Assembly (NCBI GenBank): GCA_015501055.1
Contig: JADNYV010000339.1
Location: 1-37,247 of the forward strand
DNA length: 37,247 bases
From: Mucidula mucida
Taxonomy: Eukaryota; Basidiomycota; Agaricomycetes; Agaricales; Physalacriaceae
Reading direction: 5' to 3'
Positions 20,536-30,715 of the stretch are shown one piece after another (within the stretch, counting starts at the first letter, position 1; every line of letters begins with the position of its first letter). Both the position numbers and the translations under genes were made by a program. A model generated the notes under the pieces. That model ran no database searches, was not told the DNA's origin, and was given only the letters and a program-made list of their open reading frames with translations.

Positions 20536-22345
20536 CCAATATAAATCTCCCTTCCAGGACCCTCGGGCCCTCGGGAAGCAGATCCAAAGACGGGAAGCGT
20601 CTGGTCATCGAGGTGTACACCATATATATGGTTGGAGGATGACTATATATCTCCAGCGCCACAGCGGCCATTACGAGCTATGGGGTGTCTCATATGCCAC
20701 AGATCAGGAAGCGAGGGTAATACCCACCATGCTCTCGCGGCTTGTGCAAGGATCGCATCTTGGTCGCTCAACAGGCCGCCGCACTTATCTCTAGTAGCTA
20801 CCTGAAGATCAGTAGTGCCAAATGCCACGATCTTTAGAAGATCTAGCATTGTGAATGCGGAGTAGATCTGAGACGCCCTCTAGAGTGGGGATGGCTTTGC
20901 GAAATGGGGAGGAGAGTGTGATTGAGCGGAAGGAATCCTTGTGAATGTTCTGGTGAGCATGGCGCGTAAGGACCGGCAGGCAGACGTATGGTACGTTTTG
21001 GTCGGCGCTCCCTCAGCAAGGTCTCCCAAAACTATCAGGTGCGCCTTGACGAACATAATGTATCCGTGTTAAAGATGTCACGAAAGGTCAAACATTGTGC
21101 GTCAACATTTCCAGAAGGAGGGAGAAAGCAGACAGTTTCCGTTGGGTGAAAATGATAAGGACGGTGTGGCCAGTGAGCGTATAACCTTGTTCAGCGTCCA
21201 CCTGGTAAAATTTAGACAGGCAAAGATGAAGCGGAAAGCAACGCGTACATAAATTCTTGGGCCTGGAGTGCGCGCATCCGACAACGCTCGTTTCTTCCCA
21301 ATAGCCTCGTATGCGACGTGGTGGCGACAACGAGTTCGGCCATAAAACCACCTCCACGTGAGCCAGCGTCCGTGCGACTACATAGTTCAGGGCGATTTGT
21401 GACTGAAAGGCAGGCGAGACGCCGCTCCAATGGACCGATGCCAGGAGGTTCGCGTGTTGGATGCCCAAAATCTCCTCGTCCGTTCCTGCTAAATTTGACG
21501 TACGAAGTGGCTCAGGAAGCAAAGAGCTTTGATATTCCTCTTCGTGATCTCAAGAAACTACCAAAATTTGGGCATTAGAACGCAGCCTGCTGCATTGCGG
21601 ATGCAGCCTGGCAGACCAATTCAAAGTCAAAGAGGAAGGGGGACGGTAGAATAAACGCGTTGATGGAGGCGTGAATACGTGCCTAGATGCTCTACGTATC
21701 ATCGCACTGATAGACGACTTTGGTGGGCGCGTCGGAGAGCCCAATGACGCGGCTGAAGATGGTGGTTAGGAAGTTGAAACCCCGAGTATTACGCTCTTTC
21801 GTTTTCCCACGTACGACATGACTTTAGTTCTCAGAATTTACAACCATTCAGCGGTAATTTCTCAGCCTTCTCAAAAATTGACAAGGGACATCTCACTTCG
21901 CCCAACTGGAACCCGCAACAACCGTACCTGTATGCCAGTGCGGGGTGTACAGGTTGACTCGTATGAGCTACGCATCCAGGGCCCTACGGCACCAAAACTT
22001 CAAAGCATTGTTGCATTTGGCATCACAGTCGTCACTGCGTAGCATGACATTGACCCAATCCAGATAGCCCAGTCATACCAAAACAGGTCAAGCAATCAGA
22101 AAGAACGGGAACTTCTACGTCTCCCAAGCGGTGCGTGTATCGCTGTCTTCTGCTATACTTCCGGCATATGACACAGCTGATAGACACGACGCTATTATTG
22201 CATCGTGAGTACTGATAAGACTTGTGAGGGAGCTTTCCGCCTGAATTATGTAAGGCGTAAACTGCTCTCTAAAAGCTCCCTGGACGAGAGGATGACTAAA
22301 TTGCTTGAGGCGTCATTATCTTCATCATACGCCCACTCCGATACA
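20536..22345. other. 1.8-kb interval between TPS3 and TPS2, possible gene debris
   Basis: It separates two divergently oriented synthase copies. Minus-strand text at about 20830-21010 (HKDSFRSITLSSPFRKAIPT, then LEGVSDLLRIHNA) and 21340-21522 (LPEPLRTSNLAGTDEEILG) looks protein-like, but stops interrupt it and I cannot assign it to a family. CATATATATGG near 20617 is a TATA-like palindrome. No intact gene. Confidence 0.4.
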
Positions 22346-23620
22346 ATGTCCAACGAAGTCGTCTTCCATCTACCTGACCCACTTAGGAATTGGCCGTGGC
22401 CTTGTCGCGCCAACCCTTTCCATGAGGAGTGCAAAACGGAGTCGCAGGAATGGTGTGAGAGCTTCAAAGCTTTCAGCCCAAAGGCACAGAAGGTGTTCAA
22501 TCTTTGCAACTTGGGTAAGTTGGACACTTCTTGAGACAGAAGGTACAGCAAATTCACCGTTTTCTCAAGGCTTACTCGCTTCACTTGCGTATCCGCTCTT
22601 GAACAAAGGTATGCATCTCAAGCTACGATGTCACGGTGCGATCCCACCGTTCCCAGATGGATGCCGCATCGCATGCGACTTTGTAAACCTGGGTTTTATC
22701 ATCGACGAGCATTCTGATGTTGCAGATAATGAGACTGTACGGTGCCAAATGACGTGCGTCATGGATGCTCTCCGCAATCCTTACAAGCCCCGTCCCGAAG
22801 GCGAATGGGTTGGCGGCGAGATAACTCGGTCGTATGTTTTCACCACCTCTCTCAATCTTTGTCTTTCACGTGCCTCTGGCATAGGTTCTGGTTGAATGCC
22901 ATCCGCACTGTTACACCCACAGCACAAAAACGCTTCGTCAACGCGTTCCAGCTGTTCACCGACGCTGTGGTGCAAGAGGTCATCGAACGAAACGCGCATC
23001 ATATTCGGGACATTGAGGGCTACTTCGAGCTCCGCAGGATCAGCAGTGGAGCAATGCCTTCGCTTACCATTAACGAGGTACACCTTGACCTCCCGGATAC
23101 TGTCTTGGAGGATTCAGTCATCAAAGAGCTCACGGCGTTGTGTATCGACATATTATGCGTCACAAATGATACTATTCCTACAATGTCGAGTGCGCGTCTC
23201 TCCTGGTGCGTCTATCAAACATATTGATTATGGCCCAGGCAATCTCACGGCAATGACGGACATAATCTCGTTACAATTGCTATGCATCAGCTGGGTCTTG
23301 ATATCCACGGTGCCCTGCAGTGGATCTCCCAATATTTGGATCACCTGGTTGCCAAGTTTTTGAAGGCCTGGAACAACATTCCTGTCTATGGCGGTCCTCT
23401 TGACTTTGAAGTGAGGACGTATACTGAAGGTTTGGGAAATTGGGTTCGCGCAAACGACCAGTGGAGTTTCGAAGTATTGATGATTGCAGTACTATCATTT
23501 CGATTGAACTGACAACTGTCTTAGAGCGAGCGCTACTTTGGTAAGGAGGGTATGCTTATTCAAAAGACTCGCAAGGTAGTTCTTCTCCCAAAACGGCCGC
23601 ATGTTGGGCTATGAAGTGAG
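22346..23620 (+). pseudogene. TPS2: sesquiterpene synthase broken at the NSE motif
   Basis: Same six-exon layout as TPS1: 22346-22514, 22570-22608, 22657-22831, 22885-23189, 23239-23473 and 23525-23620. The first three exons and exon 5 are identical in length to TPS1 (169, 39, 175 and 235 nt), and all splice sites are retained. Exon 4 is 305 nt instead of 306. One base is missing inside the NSE motif codons (after AATGAT, about 23167-23172), so ND is followed by TIPTMSS instead of the motif. Exon 6 has one extra T (about 23580), which replaces the conserved end by SSPKTAACWAMK. The Asp-rich motif [10 protein letters not shown] is intact. The downstream exons still read cleanly in their own frame (QWISQYLDHLVAKFL), so the lesions look recent. 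Confidence 0.88.
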
Positions 23621-23719
23621 GAGTATGAATTATCTCCTAGCGCGCCGCGCGATCGATATCTTGCTCTCGTCAACATACGTAGTTAATTACATATGCGCCC
23701 GATGTTGATTCGGATTTTC

Positions 23720-23890
23720 AACTGGGCTTGTCTTCCACCTGTTTCTTTCGACTAGTGCTTGAGTAGAAGCTGAAAGACTTACGCCACTCACCAGCGTCAC
23801 GCGCCGTAACGTGTGACATACCGCTCTTGTATGCGTACTTTGACCACTTTTCTTGGACTGAACTTTGTCGCGCCCTTTGCTCTCCCTCAG
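23720..23890 (+). repeat. Duplicated 3' flank, copy B (after TPS2, before the F-box gene)
   Basis: Partner of 19985-20170. It ends in CTCAG six bases before the TATAAATA box of the following F-box gene, so this flank is the upstream region of that gene. Confidence 0.8.
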
Positions 23891-23895
23891 CGACA

Positions 23896-23903
23896 TATAA
23901 ATA
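23896..23903 (+). promoter_or_regulatory. TATA box of the F-box gene at 23942
   Basis: Canonical TATAAATA, 39-46 nt before the ATG at 23942, similar in spacing to the elements of the F-box genes at 233 and 33101. Confidence 0.6.
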
Positions 23904-23941
23904 AGGAATTTGCATTTCCTTTCTCTTATAAGGTACCTCCC

Positions 23942-25158
23942 ATGTCCACTCGTCCACCATTGCCCCAAGAGCTCATCGATCTCATAGTCGAGCAGCTGTA
24001 CCTCGCTGACGACGAGAAATCTCTAACATCCTGCCTAACGACGTCCAAAGCATTCTTCCCCGCCGCACGCGCCGGCATATGGCGACTTCGGTCCTTGGCT
24101 CCTTTCTTGGTCGAGGGTATCTGGCGACAGAAGCTCCTCGGCGCGCCGCATCTATTGTCTTTCATCCGCTTCCTCGACTTTGATCTCGCCAATGGCACGA
24201 CCTGGGATAATTTTGCCGCTGTCGCTGGCGTTCTCGAACGTATCACGCGCATCTACCTGGACCTGTCGATGAACGAAAAACGGTTCCTCACGCTTCCCGT
24301 GGCTCGTGGCTGGCGCCTCACGTCGATCGAGGTCTCCTTGGGGTGCCTCTCGCTGACCTGCGCTTTCTTCGCGAGCTTTCCCGCTCTACGGGACGTTACA
24401 CTGCGCGAATGTTCTAGCGACCGTTGCTCTGTTCCTACATCCCAGTGCAAACGCGCTTGCCACAACATGTTACCCCAGCTCACTGCGCTCACGATTGAAG
24501 GTTACATACGAGATGCGCCGACGCTCGTTGCTATTCTAGCGGGACATCTGTTCCCCCTAGAGCGCCTTCGCACACTGGAGTTGATCGATTCAGTGGACCA
24601 CCCTCAAGGCCTCATTTCGACTATGCCTCGCACCCTCGAAGACCTATTGTTGACGGCATTGAAAGCGGTAGGAGCTCTGTCTTTGTTGGATTTCTTTGTT
24701 TGAGCTCACTCTTCCTTGACACAGTCAAAACCCCAGAGCACTGGGATCGTTTGAATCCGTTGACCTTTGGGCCCTACGTACCTTGCATCACCTTTTCTGT
24801 CGACACCGACAAGCAGGCGCGCGAGACCTTGATCTGGTGGATCAAAACCTTCCGGCACAACTTTGCAAGAAACTCGATTCGACAAGTAACCATCTACGTC
24901 CAGCTGCATCTGAGTTGGAACGACTTCTATCCACCTAGAATCAGGTTTCCGGTTTGGAAAGAATTGGCGCGCGTCTTGACGGGTCTGGGACAATTGCGGC
25001 AGCTCACGATCGTTTATACAGCACTGTATAAGGGCCGACGCGGTTGGCCACAGGAGAAGAAGAAAAGGCAGTCCATCACGAACTTCCTTAAGAAGGCATT
25101 TATTCCAGTCACGGACACTGGACACGTTCAGATAGCTTTCATCGACCGAAACCTCTAG
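23942..25158 (+). CDS. F-box protein, two exons or frameshifted
   Basis: Starts MSTRPPLPQELIDLIVEQLY, an F-box-like domain (about residues 7-50, ending SKAFFPAARAGIWR), followed by leucine-rich repeats-like text. It is closely related to the copies at 33101 and 35043. The first frame stops at 24701-24703, and the related C-terminal half (RLNPLTFGPYVPCITFSVD ... IAFIDRNL) continues in another frame. The paralogue at 35043 has a phase-1 intron at this spot. Here a donor GTAGGA at 24668 is in phase 0, so the natural acceptor TTGACACAG would put the join out of frame; the later AG at 24737-24738 keeps it open. Either that acceptor is used (71-nt intron) or one base was lost at the donor and the gene is dead. 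Confidence 0.6.
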
Positions 25159-25408
25159 AACAGCACGGTACTTCAACGATACTTCATCATGACTTCAAGA
25201 CATTACGACTAGCTACCAATCATGTATCTGTAGTTATCCCAAGAGATACATATTCACCTCTAAAACCCAGCATCACTCACTAATTGAGAATAGTCTCAAA
25301 TCTATGATAGAAAAACAAGTAAAATACACATGGTCTTCATATTCCAAAGCCCAATCCTAAATCAGTAAGTAGGTAAATAGATGGTGTGAAACATTTTTAG
25401 TCTGTCCA

Positions 25409-27883
25409 TTACGCCCGCACCGTATCATCCGTCGCCTCTCGCCTCTCCCTCTCTTCTAAGAATGTCGGCGTGACCGTACGAAGACTAAGCGTCTCCGCAG
25501 CCGTAGCGTAAGATCCCACAGACACCGTGCTGGCACGGGAGAACGAGCGCATAGGCGGCGCAGCGCCCGCAGGGAGGCCAAGCCCCACGGGGCCCGTCGA
25601 GGCGCGTTTGAGATTGGTAGAAGTAGCGGGGAAAGATGAAGGTGGAAGGGAGTTGGAAGTGGTGGTGGGAGGGGAAACAGTAGTTGCAGTAGATGAAGCA
25701 GGTGTCGCAGGAGAAATAAGGGAGGAAGGAGAATCTGGCACAGATGAAGATAGTTTAGGTGCGGGTCTTATAGTGTTTCGTTTATTATCGTCAACTTCGT
25801 CTTCGGCTTCTTCAGGAGAGGCAGGTGCGGAGGTCGTAGGCTCCGGCTCCGTCTCAGCAGTCACTGAGCTAGTGGCAAGAGGGGATTCCACTGGGACGAC
25901 CACCGCGTTCGGCACAGCCAGCAACGAGGTCGAGCTTCCCGCACGCTGGTGTCCCATTGACACCCCACTGTCGATTCTGATATGCGAAGACGCGCCGGTG
26001 CCACTCCTTGGCCGTGCGCGCGACCCACTTGGTTCATCAAAATCAGGTGGCAGTGTCCCATCATCATCATGGAGTGCCAGTCGACTCTCGCTCGCCCAGC
26101 GCACCGCGTCCTCGCCGTAAGGCACACCGAACCGGCTAAAGGTCTCTCGTGAAGATATGAGCTTCAACTGCTCAGGTGTCGGCCCAGACTTGGGGTAGGT
26201 GAATTCCGTGCGCACGAGCGTATGTGTTAGCGGCGCGCTGATTGAATTGACTGAAATCATTGACGGCGACGTAAGTGCATTCGTGGATCCGTTAGCGTTA
26301 GGCGTGTTCGGTCGGGAACCACGCGAAATGATAGAGCGTGACCGCGTACGAGAGAGGTTGAGAGGAGACCCACTTAACGGTGGATAATGCGAGTTAGTCG
26401 AGGAGAGCATGGATCCACCACTAGACTGGTTCTGCCGATGCCGCGTCGCGTTAGCCTGCCCCGGTCCATACGGTGTACGATAATTTGACCGTGCATTGCC
26501 AAACGCGCCAAAGATATTCCTGAATGTTATAGACCTGCGCGCGGGGGCACTCGTCGCTGTAGCCTCCTCATCGGGATCAAACACAGCAGTTGTAGTCTCC
26601 GCGGCAGACGGAGCCGAGGGGGGATCGTTGTCCTGCGACAGGTCTACCACCGCGACTTCAAAGTATGCCGGTGCGGCCCCGCGGGGATCTTCTTCATCCC
26701 CTCCACTACTTGCGGCGCTTCCGTTTCTTGAATGTCCGAGATTCCGGACGGGCATGCCTTCACCTGGTGGGCCATCATGGATTCGGACATCATTATTGTT
26801 TTCCTCGCGATTGGCGAGCAGCGGCGCATCATGTGGCGTGTCCGGGACCCGTCCGTACTCATTGTAATCGTGAGAGGAACGAGAGTTGTCGGGATCCCCG
26901 TCCTCCGACAATGGGGGCATATGCACGGTGACTGGATCTGTGGGAAGAGGAGCATCTTCCATGTCTTCAGGCCCACTGATAAGACGATTAGCAAACCGGT
27001 CATCAATTGAAGGAGATGAATATGGTGGCGTAAATGCGGTCAATGCGGGTTACTCCAATGCCGAGATGACATGGGCAGCGTGTAAAAGAGGTGAAGAGAT
27101 ACACACCGGAAGATGACCAGCTCCTGCTCGCCAGGCTCCTTCATATACGCCGGCAGTGATATGGTGGAAATCTGCGAGGGAGTACGTCTTGGTCGCCTCG
27201 TTCTTCTCGCTGCCGTTGCAGGTGTAGTAATCGGGTTACCCGCGCTACGTGGAACGGTCCCAGCGAGTTGTTCAGCTGTGACTTCTCGCACGCCAGTCGT
27301 ATCGTGAACGCCGGCAGGAGAGACTACGCCCATTCCTGCGCCAAGTCCGGAGAACATGGAGGACCAAAATGATGGACGTGTGTTATCATTGGTGGTTGAA
27401 GTGGTCGAAGTAGTCGGGTTAAGGGCAGTGGTAGAAGAGGAAACTGCAGTAGTAGAGGGAGCAGAACGACGCCGGTAGAAATAGACGCAAAGGAGCACGA
27501 CAGCGACAATGCCGACAATGAGTATGGGAACCTAGAATATGATAAGTACGCGATACCACAGAAAGGCGGAAGAGTATAAGGGACGTGGTAGAACGTTGGT
27601 TTTGAAGACAGATAAGAAGTGTTTAAAGCAAGCTAACAAAACGTACCCATATTGACGGTTTAACAGAGCTGCTATCATTATCTGTGAAGCGAATCTCCAA
27701 TAGGGCTCGTCTAGTCTGCACATCGTCTCCCGTCGTCCTTACTCCATTCACAGGCAGCGCCGTGCATCCCGTGGCCAACGATATCGCCCACAGAAAGAGC
27801 GTCAATGTCATAGAGTGTCGTCGTAAATCATAAGCATAATATGGTGGTACAGAGAAAGAGCCAGCAGAGGTAGAGGTGGGCAT
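25409..27883 (-). CDS. Single-pass membrane protein with long Ser-rich cytoplasmic tail
   Basis: Three exons: 27647-27883, 27107-27531 and 25409-26975, giving 742 aa. The N-terminus has a hydrophobic signal-like segment (TLTLFLWAISLATGCTALPV), then a short outside region. A clear transmembrane helix (VPILIVGIVAVVLLCVYFY) is followed by the stop-transfer basics RRR. The remaining roughly 620 residues are Ser/Thr/Pro-rich and probably disordered. One constrained block sits near residues 470-520: KSGPTPEQLKLISSRETFSR then FGVPYGEDAVRWASESR. The third exon is entered only through the acceptor TATCAG at 26976-26978, which joins VIFR to GPEDMEDAP in frame. The layout recalls fungal plasma-membrane sensor-like proteins; no function is known to me. 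Confidence 0.78.
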
Positions 27884-28674
27884 GTACAGTTTACAAGTTC
27901 TCGTAACCGGTGGTGGTTACAGTCGGTTTTTGATTGGTTTTCGTGAAATGGAGCAGGGAAGGAGGCTGTCCACGACCGGACCCTTGAGTGGGATGGTGTC
28001 AGCGGGACAAGGTCAGCCAGGGTACCAATGCCATTTTGGCCGGGTGCCGACTCGGCCTTGCCTATTCTGGTCGATCACCCTTGCCTCCTCGCGATATCTC
28101 GTCAAGAGCGGCGGATGACAGTTGGGTGACAGTATACATATCTTGCGATGCATCATGGCCATCCCATAAGTTGATGTTGATGAAACCTTGTTTTCTACCA
28201 AACGTGTAATTCTTATCGGAGAACGGCGGGGCTCCATCGAGACTAAAGCCAGACAATGGGTGGAGAAAAATCGTACTTCACATCGGCGTTTCAGAGTTGA
28301 TTCGCCCTGAAAGTTCCCTGGACCGAAACGCCACATTACGCTGCGTAAAGAGGATCGGTAATACTAGTATTCTCATGCCAAATTTGCTGTAACATTGACG
28401 TGTCCGGTTACAGTGTCCATCTTGATTCTTTTCACAGTCCACCACAAAAGAGGGCAACCTTTGAAAATTTAACGCTACACCGATGCTTCAAATTAGTCGG
28501 AAACATATCTTGATAAAGATCATCCTCCATAAAATAAAATTGCACCAGCAGGATTTAAAAAAGGGGAGTGCTCAGTGTCAGGCACGTCGCCAATCCCGGG
28601 CGTGACCACTCAGCACTGACGCGTCAACCTGAGGATTTTATTTTACAACTCCAAAAAGACTACCGTGTCAGTTT
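27884..28674. other. Intergenic with a GC/AT-mixed inverted repeat
   Basis: Upstream region of the membrane-protein gene. Near 28565-28620 AGTGCTCAGTG and CACTCAGCACT form an imperfect inverted repeat, followed by an A/T-rich stretch and then the tRNA-like gene. No coding gene seen. Confidence 0.4.
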
Positions 28675-28755
28675 TGAGTCGACTCAGGCTCGAACTGAGG
28701 ACCTCCTGTGCACAGGATGTGGGACAGACGCGATAACCAACTACGCCACCGGCCC
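28675..28755 (-). tRNA. tRNA-Val (CAC)-like gene or tRNA pseudogene
   Basis: Read on the minus strand, A box TGGCGTAGTTGG and B box AGTTCGAGCCT are in place. The T-arm CTCAG/CTGAG is perfect, the D-stem GCG/CGC is good, and the anticodon stem TCTGT pairs with ACAGG (one G-U). The acceptor GGGCCGG/TCGACTC has one mismatch and two G-U pairs. A 14-nt anticodon loop implies a 7-nt intron after position 37 and gives the anticodon CAC. However, position 33 would then be C, whereas U33 is nearly universal. Together with the weak acceptor this suggests a decayed copy or a tRNA-derived element rather than a fully functional tRNA. Confidence 0.55.
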
Positions 28756-28909
28756 GCGAAGGGCCCTACGCGCGTCCCAGGGCTCAGTCTTGTTATATTG
28801 CGAAGCTCCGATCGACACAGTTCCAGATCAGTCCAATATTGACGTCACGGCAGATCATGGACTTGTCGCGTAACATCATGCACGCTCCTCTTTTGCGTGT
28901 TCTACTCTC

Positions 28910-30078
28910 ATGATATCTCTTCGCTGTTTTTCGCGTGTCATTACCGCGAATCACCCATGCATTTATCGCAATCTTACGTCCTTTAGACGCTTCCTTGCCA
29001 CCAGCACCAAGGAAGATTTGAATGTCTCCCATTCTCAATTCCTTCACGGCGCTGGCCCTCAGGCGACCTGGAACGGTGGCGAAACTGACATGAAGCCTTC
29101 AGAAGACGAATTAGACGGCGTCACAGCAGGAATGGGTCTGTACACTGAGAACGACTTTACATTCATCAAACTGACGTTTGTTTCTAGGCAAAATCCTCCC
29201 CACCTCTTCCCACTTGTTCAAACTCATTTTACCCCTCACCAAGATACCCAACCACGACTCGCAGCACCATAAACTCCCTCTGGTCATCCTCCTCCACCCC
29301 GCTCAGCCGCTCTCCCACCTTAGCCGGCTTATCCTTAGCTCTCTCAAACCATCCCACCCACCCCAAATCACATTCCAGAGCACATCCAACCCCTCCATGC
29401 GCTCCTATCAATGGTCCGATTCCACCGACGTCGGTGACTTCATCCGTGACGCCGCGCGCTCTGCCGAGTTTCGTATATCCTTCTCTTACGATGATCCCAA
29501 ATTGGAGGCGCACTCGATCTCTATACGCGTACCGACCTTTGCGGATCGCACTGTATTTCTACGGAGGCGCCTAGCGATTGTCAATGCCCAGCTCCAGTCT
29601 ATGGACGAGCTCAAGCGCGTCTGCGATCACGAAGGGAAGCGCGGTGCACGTCGAATGGCGTTGGGCGGCTTCGGCATGCTCTTGGTCTATTGGGGCACCG
29701 TCGCCCGTCTGACGTTTTGGGACTATGGTTGGGATGTGATGGAACCTATCACGTATCTTTCGGGCCTGTCAACTGTGGTGTGCGGTTATCTATGGTTCGT
29801 CAATCGCCATCGTCAGTGTGCATGTTAGATGACAGTTTTGAAGGTTTTTATATCAAGGCAGAGAAGTGTCGTATTCGTCTGTCTTGGATCAATCTGTGTC
29901 TTCGAGACGCGAGGCGCTATATAAAGCAAAAGGGCTAGATATCGATAAATGGGTGGAACTGATTGGCGAGAGAAAACAGCTCAACAGGGAGATTGGACGA
30001 ATCGCTGAAGATTATGATAAGACGGACGAGGATAAGATGGACGAGGATAAGACGGATTCGGAAAAGAACGACCACTAG
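28910..30078 (+). CDS. MCU: Mitochondrial calcium uniporter pore subunit
   Basis: Three exons: 28910-29135, 29188-29811 and 29858-30078, giving 356 aa. The N-terminus (MISLRCFSRVITANHPCIYR, then NLTSFRRFLA) is Arg-rich with no acidic residue, as in mitochondrial presequences. LPTSSHLFKLILPL and a domain to about residue 200 match the matrix NTD/coiled-coil part. TM1 is around MALGGFGMLLVYWGTVARL. The selectivity filter WDVMEPITYLSG has the Asp and Glu that coordinate calcium, and TM2 follows (LSTVVCGYLWFVN). After the last intron comes REVSYSSVLDQS and a helix typical of fungal MCU. The protein forms the inner-membrane calcium channel. The end is an acidic low-complexity tail with repeats of (T)DEDK. 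Confidence 0.93.
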
Positions 30079-30715
30079 AGTTGATACAACACTGGCTATT
30101 GCAGATGCTCCCTCGGGTGTCTTTTCATGTGATAGAAACGAATTAATTCCGCCACAAATGGCATCGTTTCTTCGCCCTGGATTACAGTCACGCGGGGCTT
30201 CGCTTTGATGGATATGTTAGAGATCTTGTGTGTGTTGAAGAACGTGATAGGGGAAGGTGTACTGTTTTCCTCAGATTCCTCAAGTTGTAAAAAAAAGGAA
30301 AACATCTCGACAAATGCAACGACTACAAAGGTACACTACTCCTCGGCAATTGTTCTCCATCACCCTGGCTCTTTTGGGGCACAACATGGAGTTGCGCCAC
30401 AATGTCCCATAGTTGGCGGGTACTCTATCAACTCTAGGACGCTATCGAAAAGCTGCGAAGCATGGAGCACTGCATTGACATAGATATCTCGGCAGTAAGT
30501 GCCTGGTATTCAGTGGTGTATAATGCGTTGCAACTCAAGAGCCGGTCACACGAATGTATAAGTATTAAGGAAGCAATGCATTGTTTGAGTGAGTAATGAG
30601 TGTAAATAATTGTGGTGATGCTACGAAATATGTACGAGAGAAGGTCGAAGTATTGTTGATAGAGCTACAGTGATTATCGGAATATAAAGTAGTCATGATC
30701 ATAAAAAACCAGGCT
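30079..30715. other. Convergent intergenic region
   Basis: Lies between the 3' ends of MCU (+) and the Ser/Pro-rich gene (-). No coding frame of note; it contains an A-rich run near 30288 and AATATAAAG near 30681, possible 3'-end signals. Confidence 0.4.

Noticed and set aside
23813..23941. N-terminal extension of the F-box frame (MRTLTTFLGLNFV...)
   Set aside because: It lies in the duplicated flank upstream of a TATA box placed just before ATG 23942. The similar text after TPS1 reflects DNA homology, not necessarily coding.
25527..26120. 197-codon plus-strand frame inside the membrane-protein gene
   Set aside because: Antisense of the Ser-rich tail. The minus-strand model is continuous over three exons with a correct total phase.
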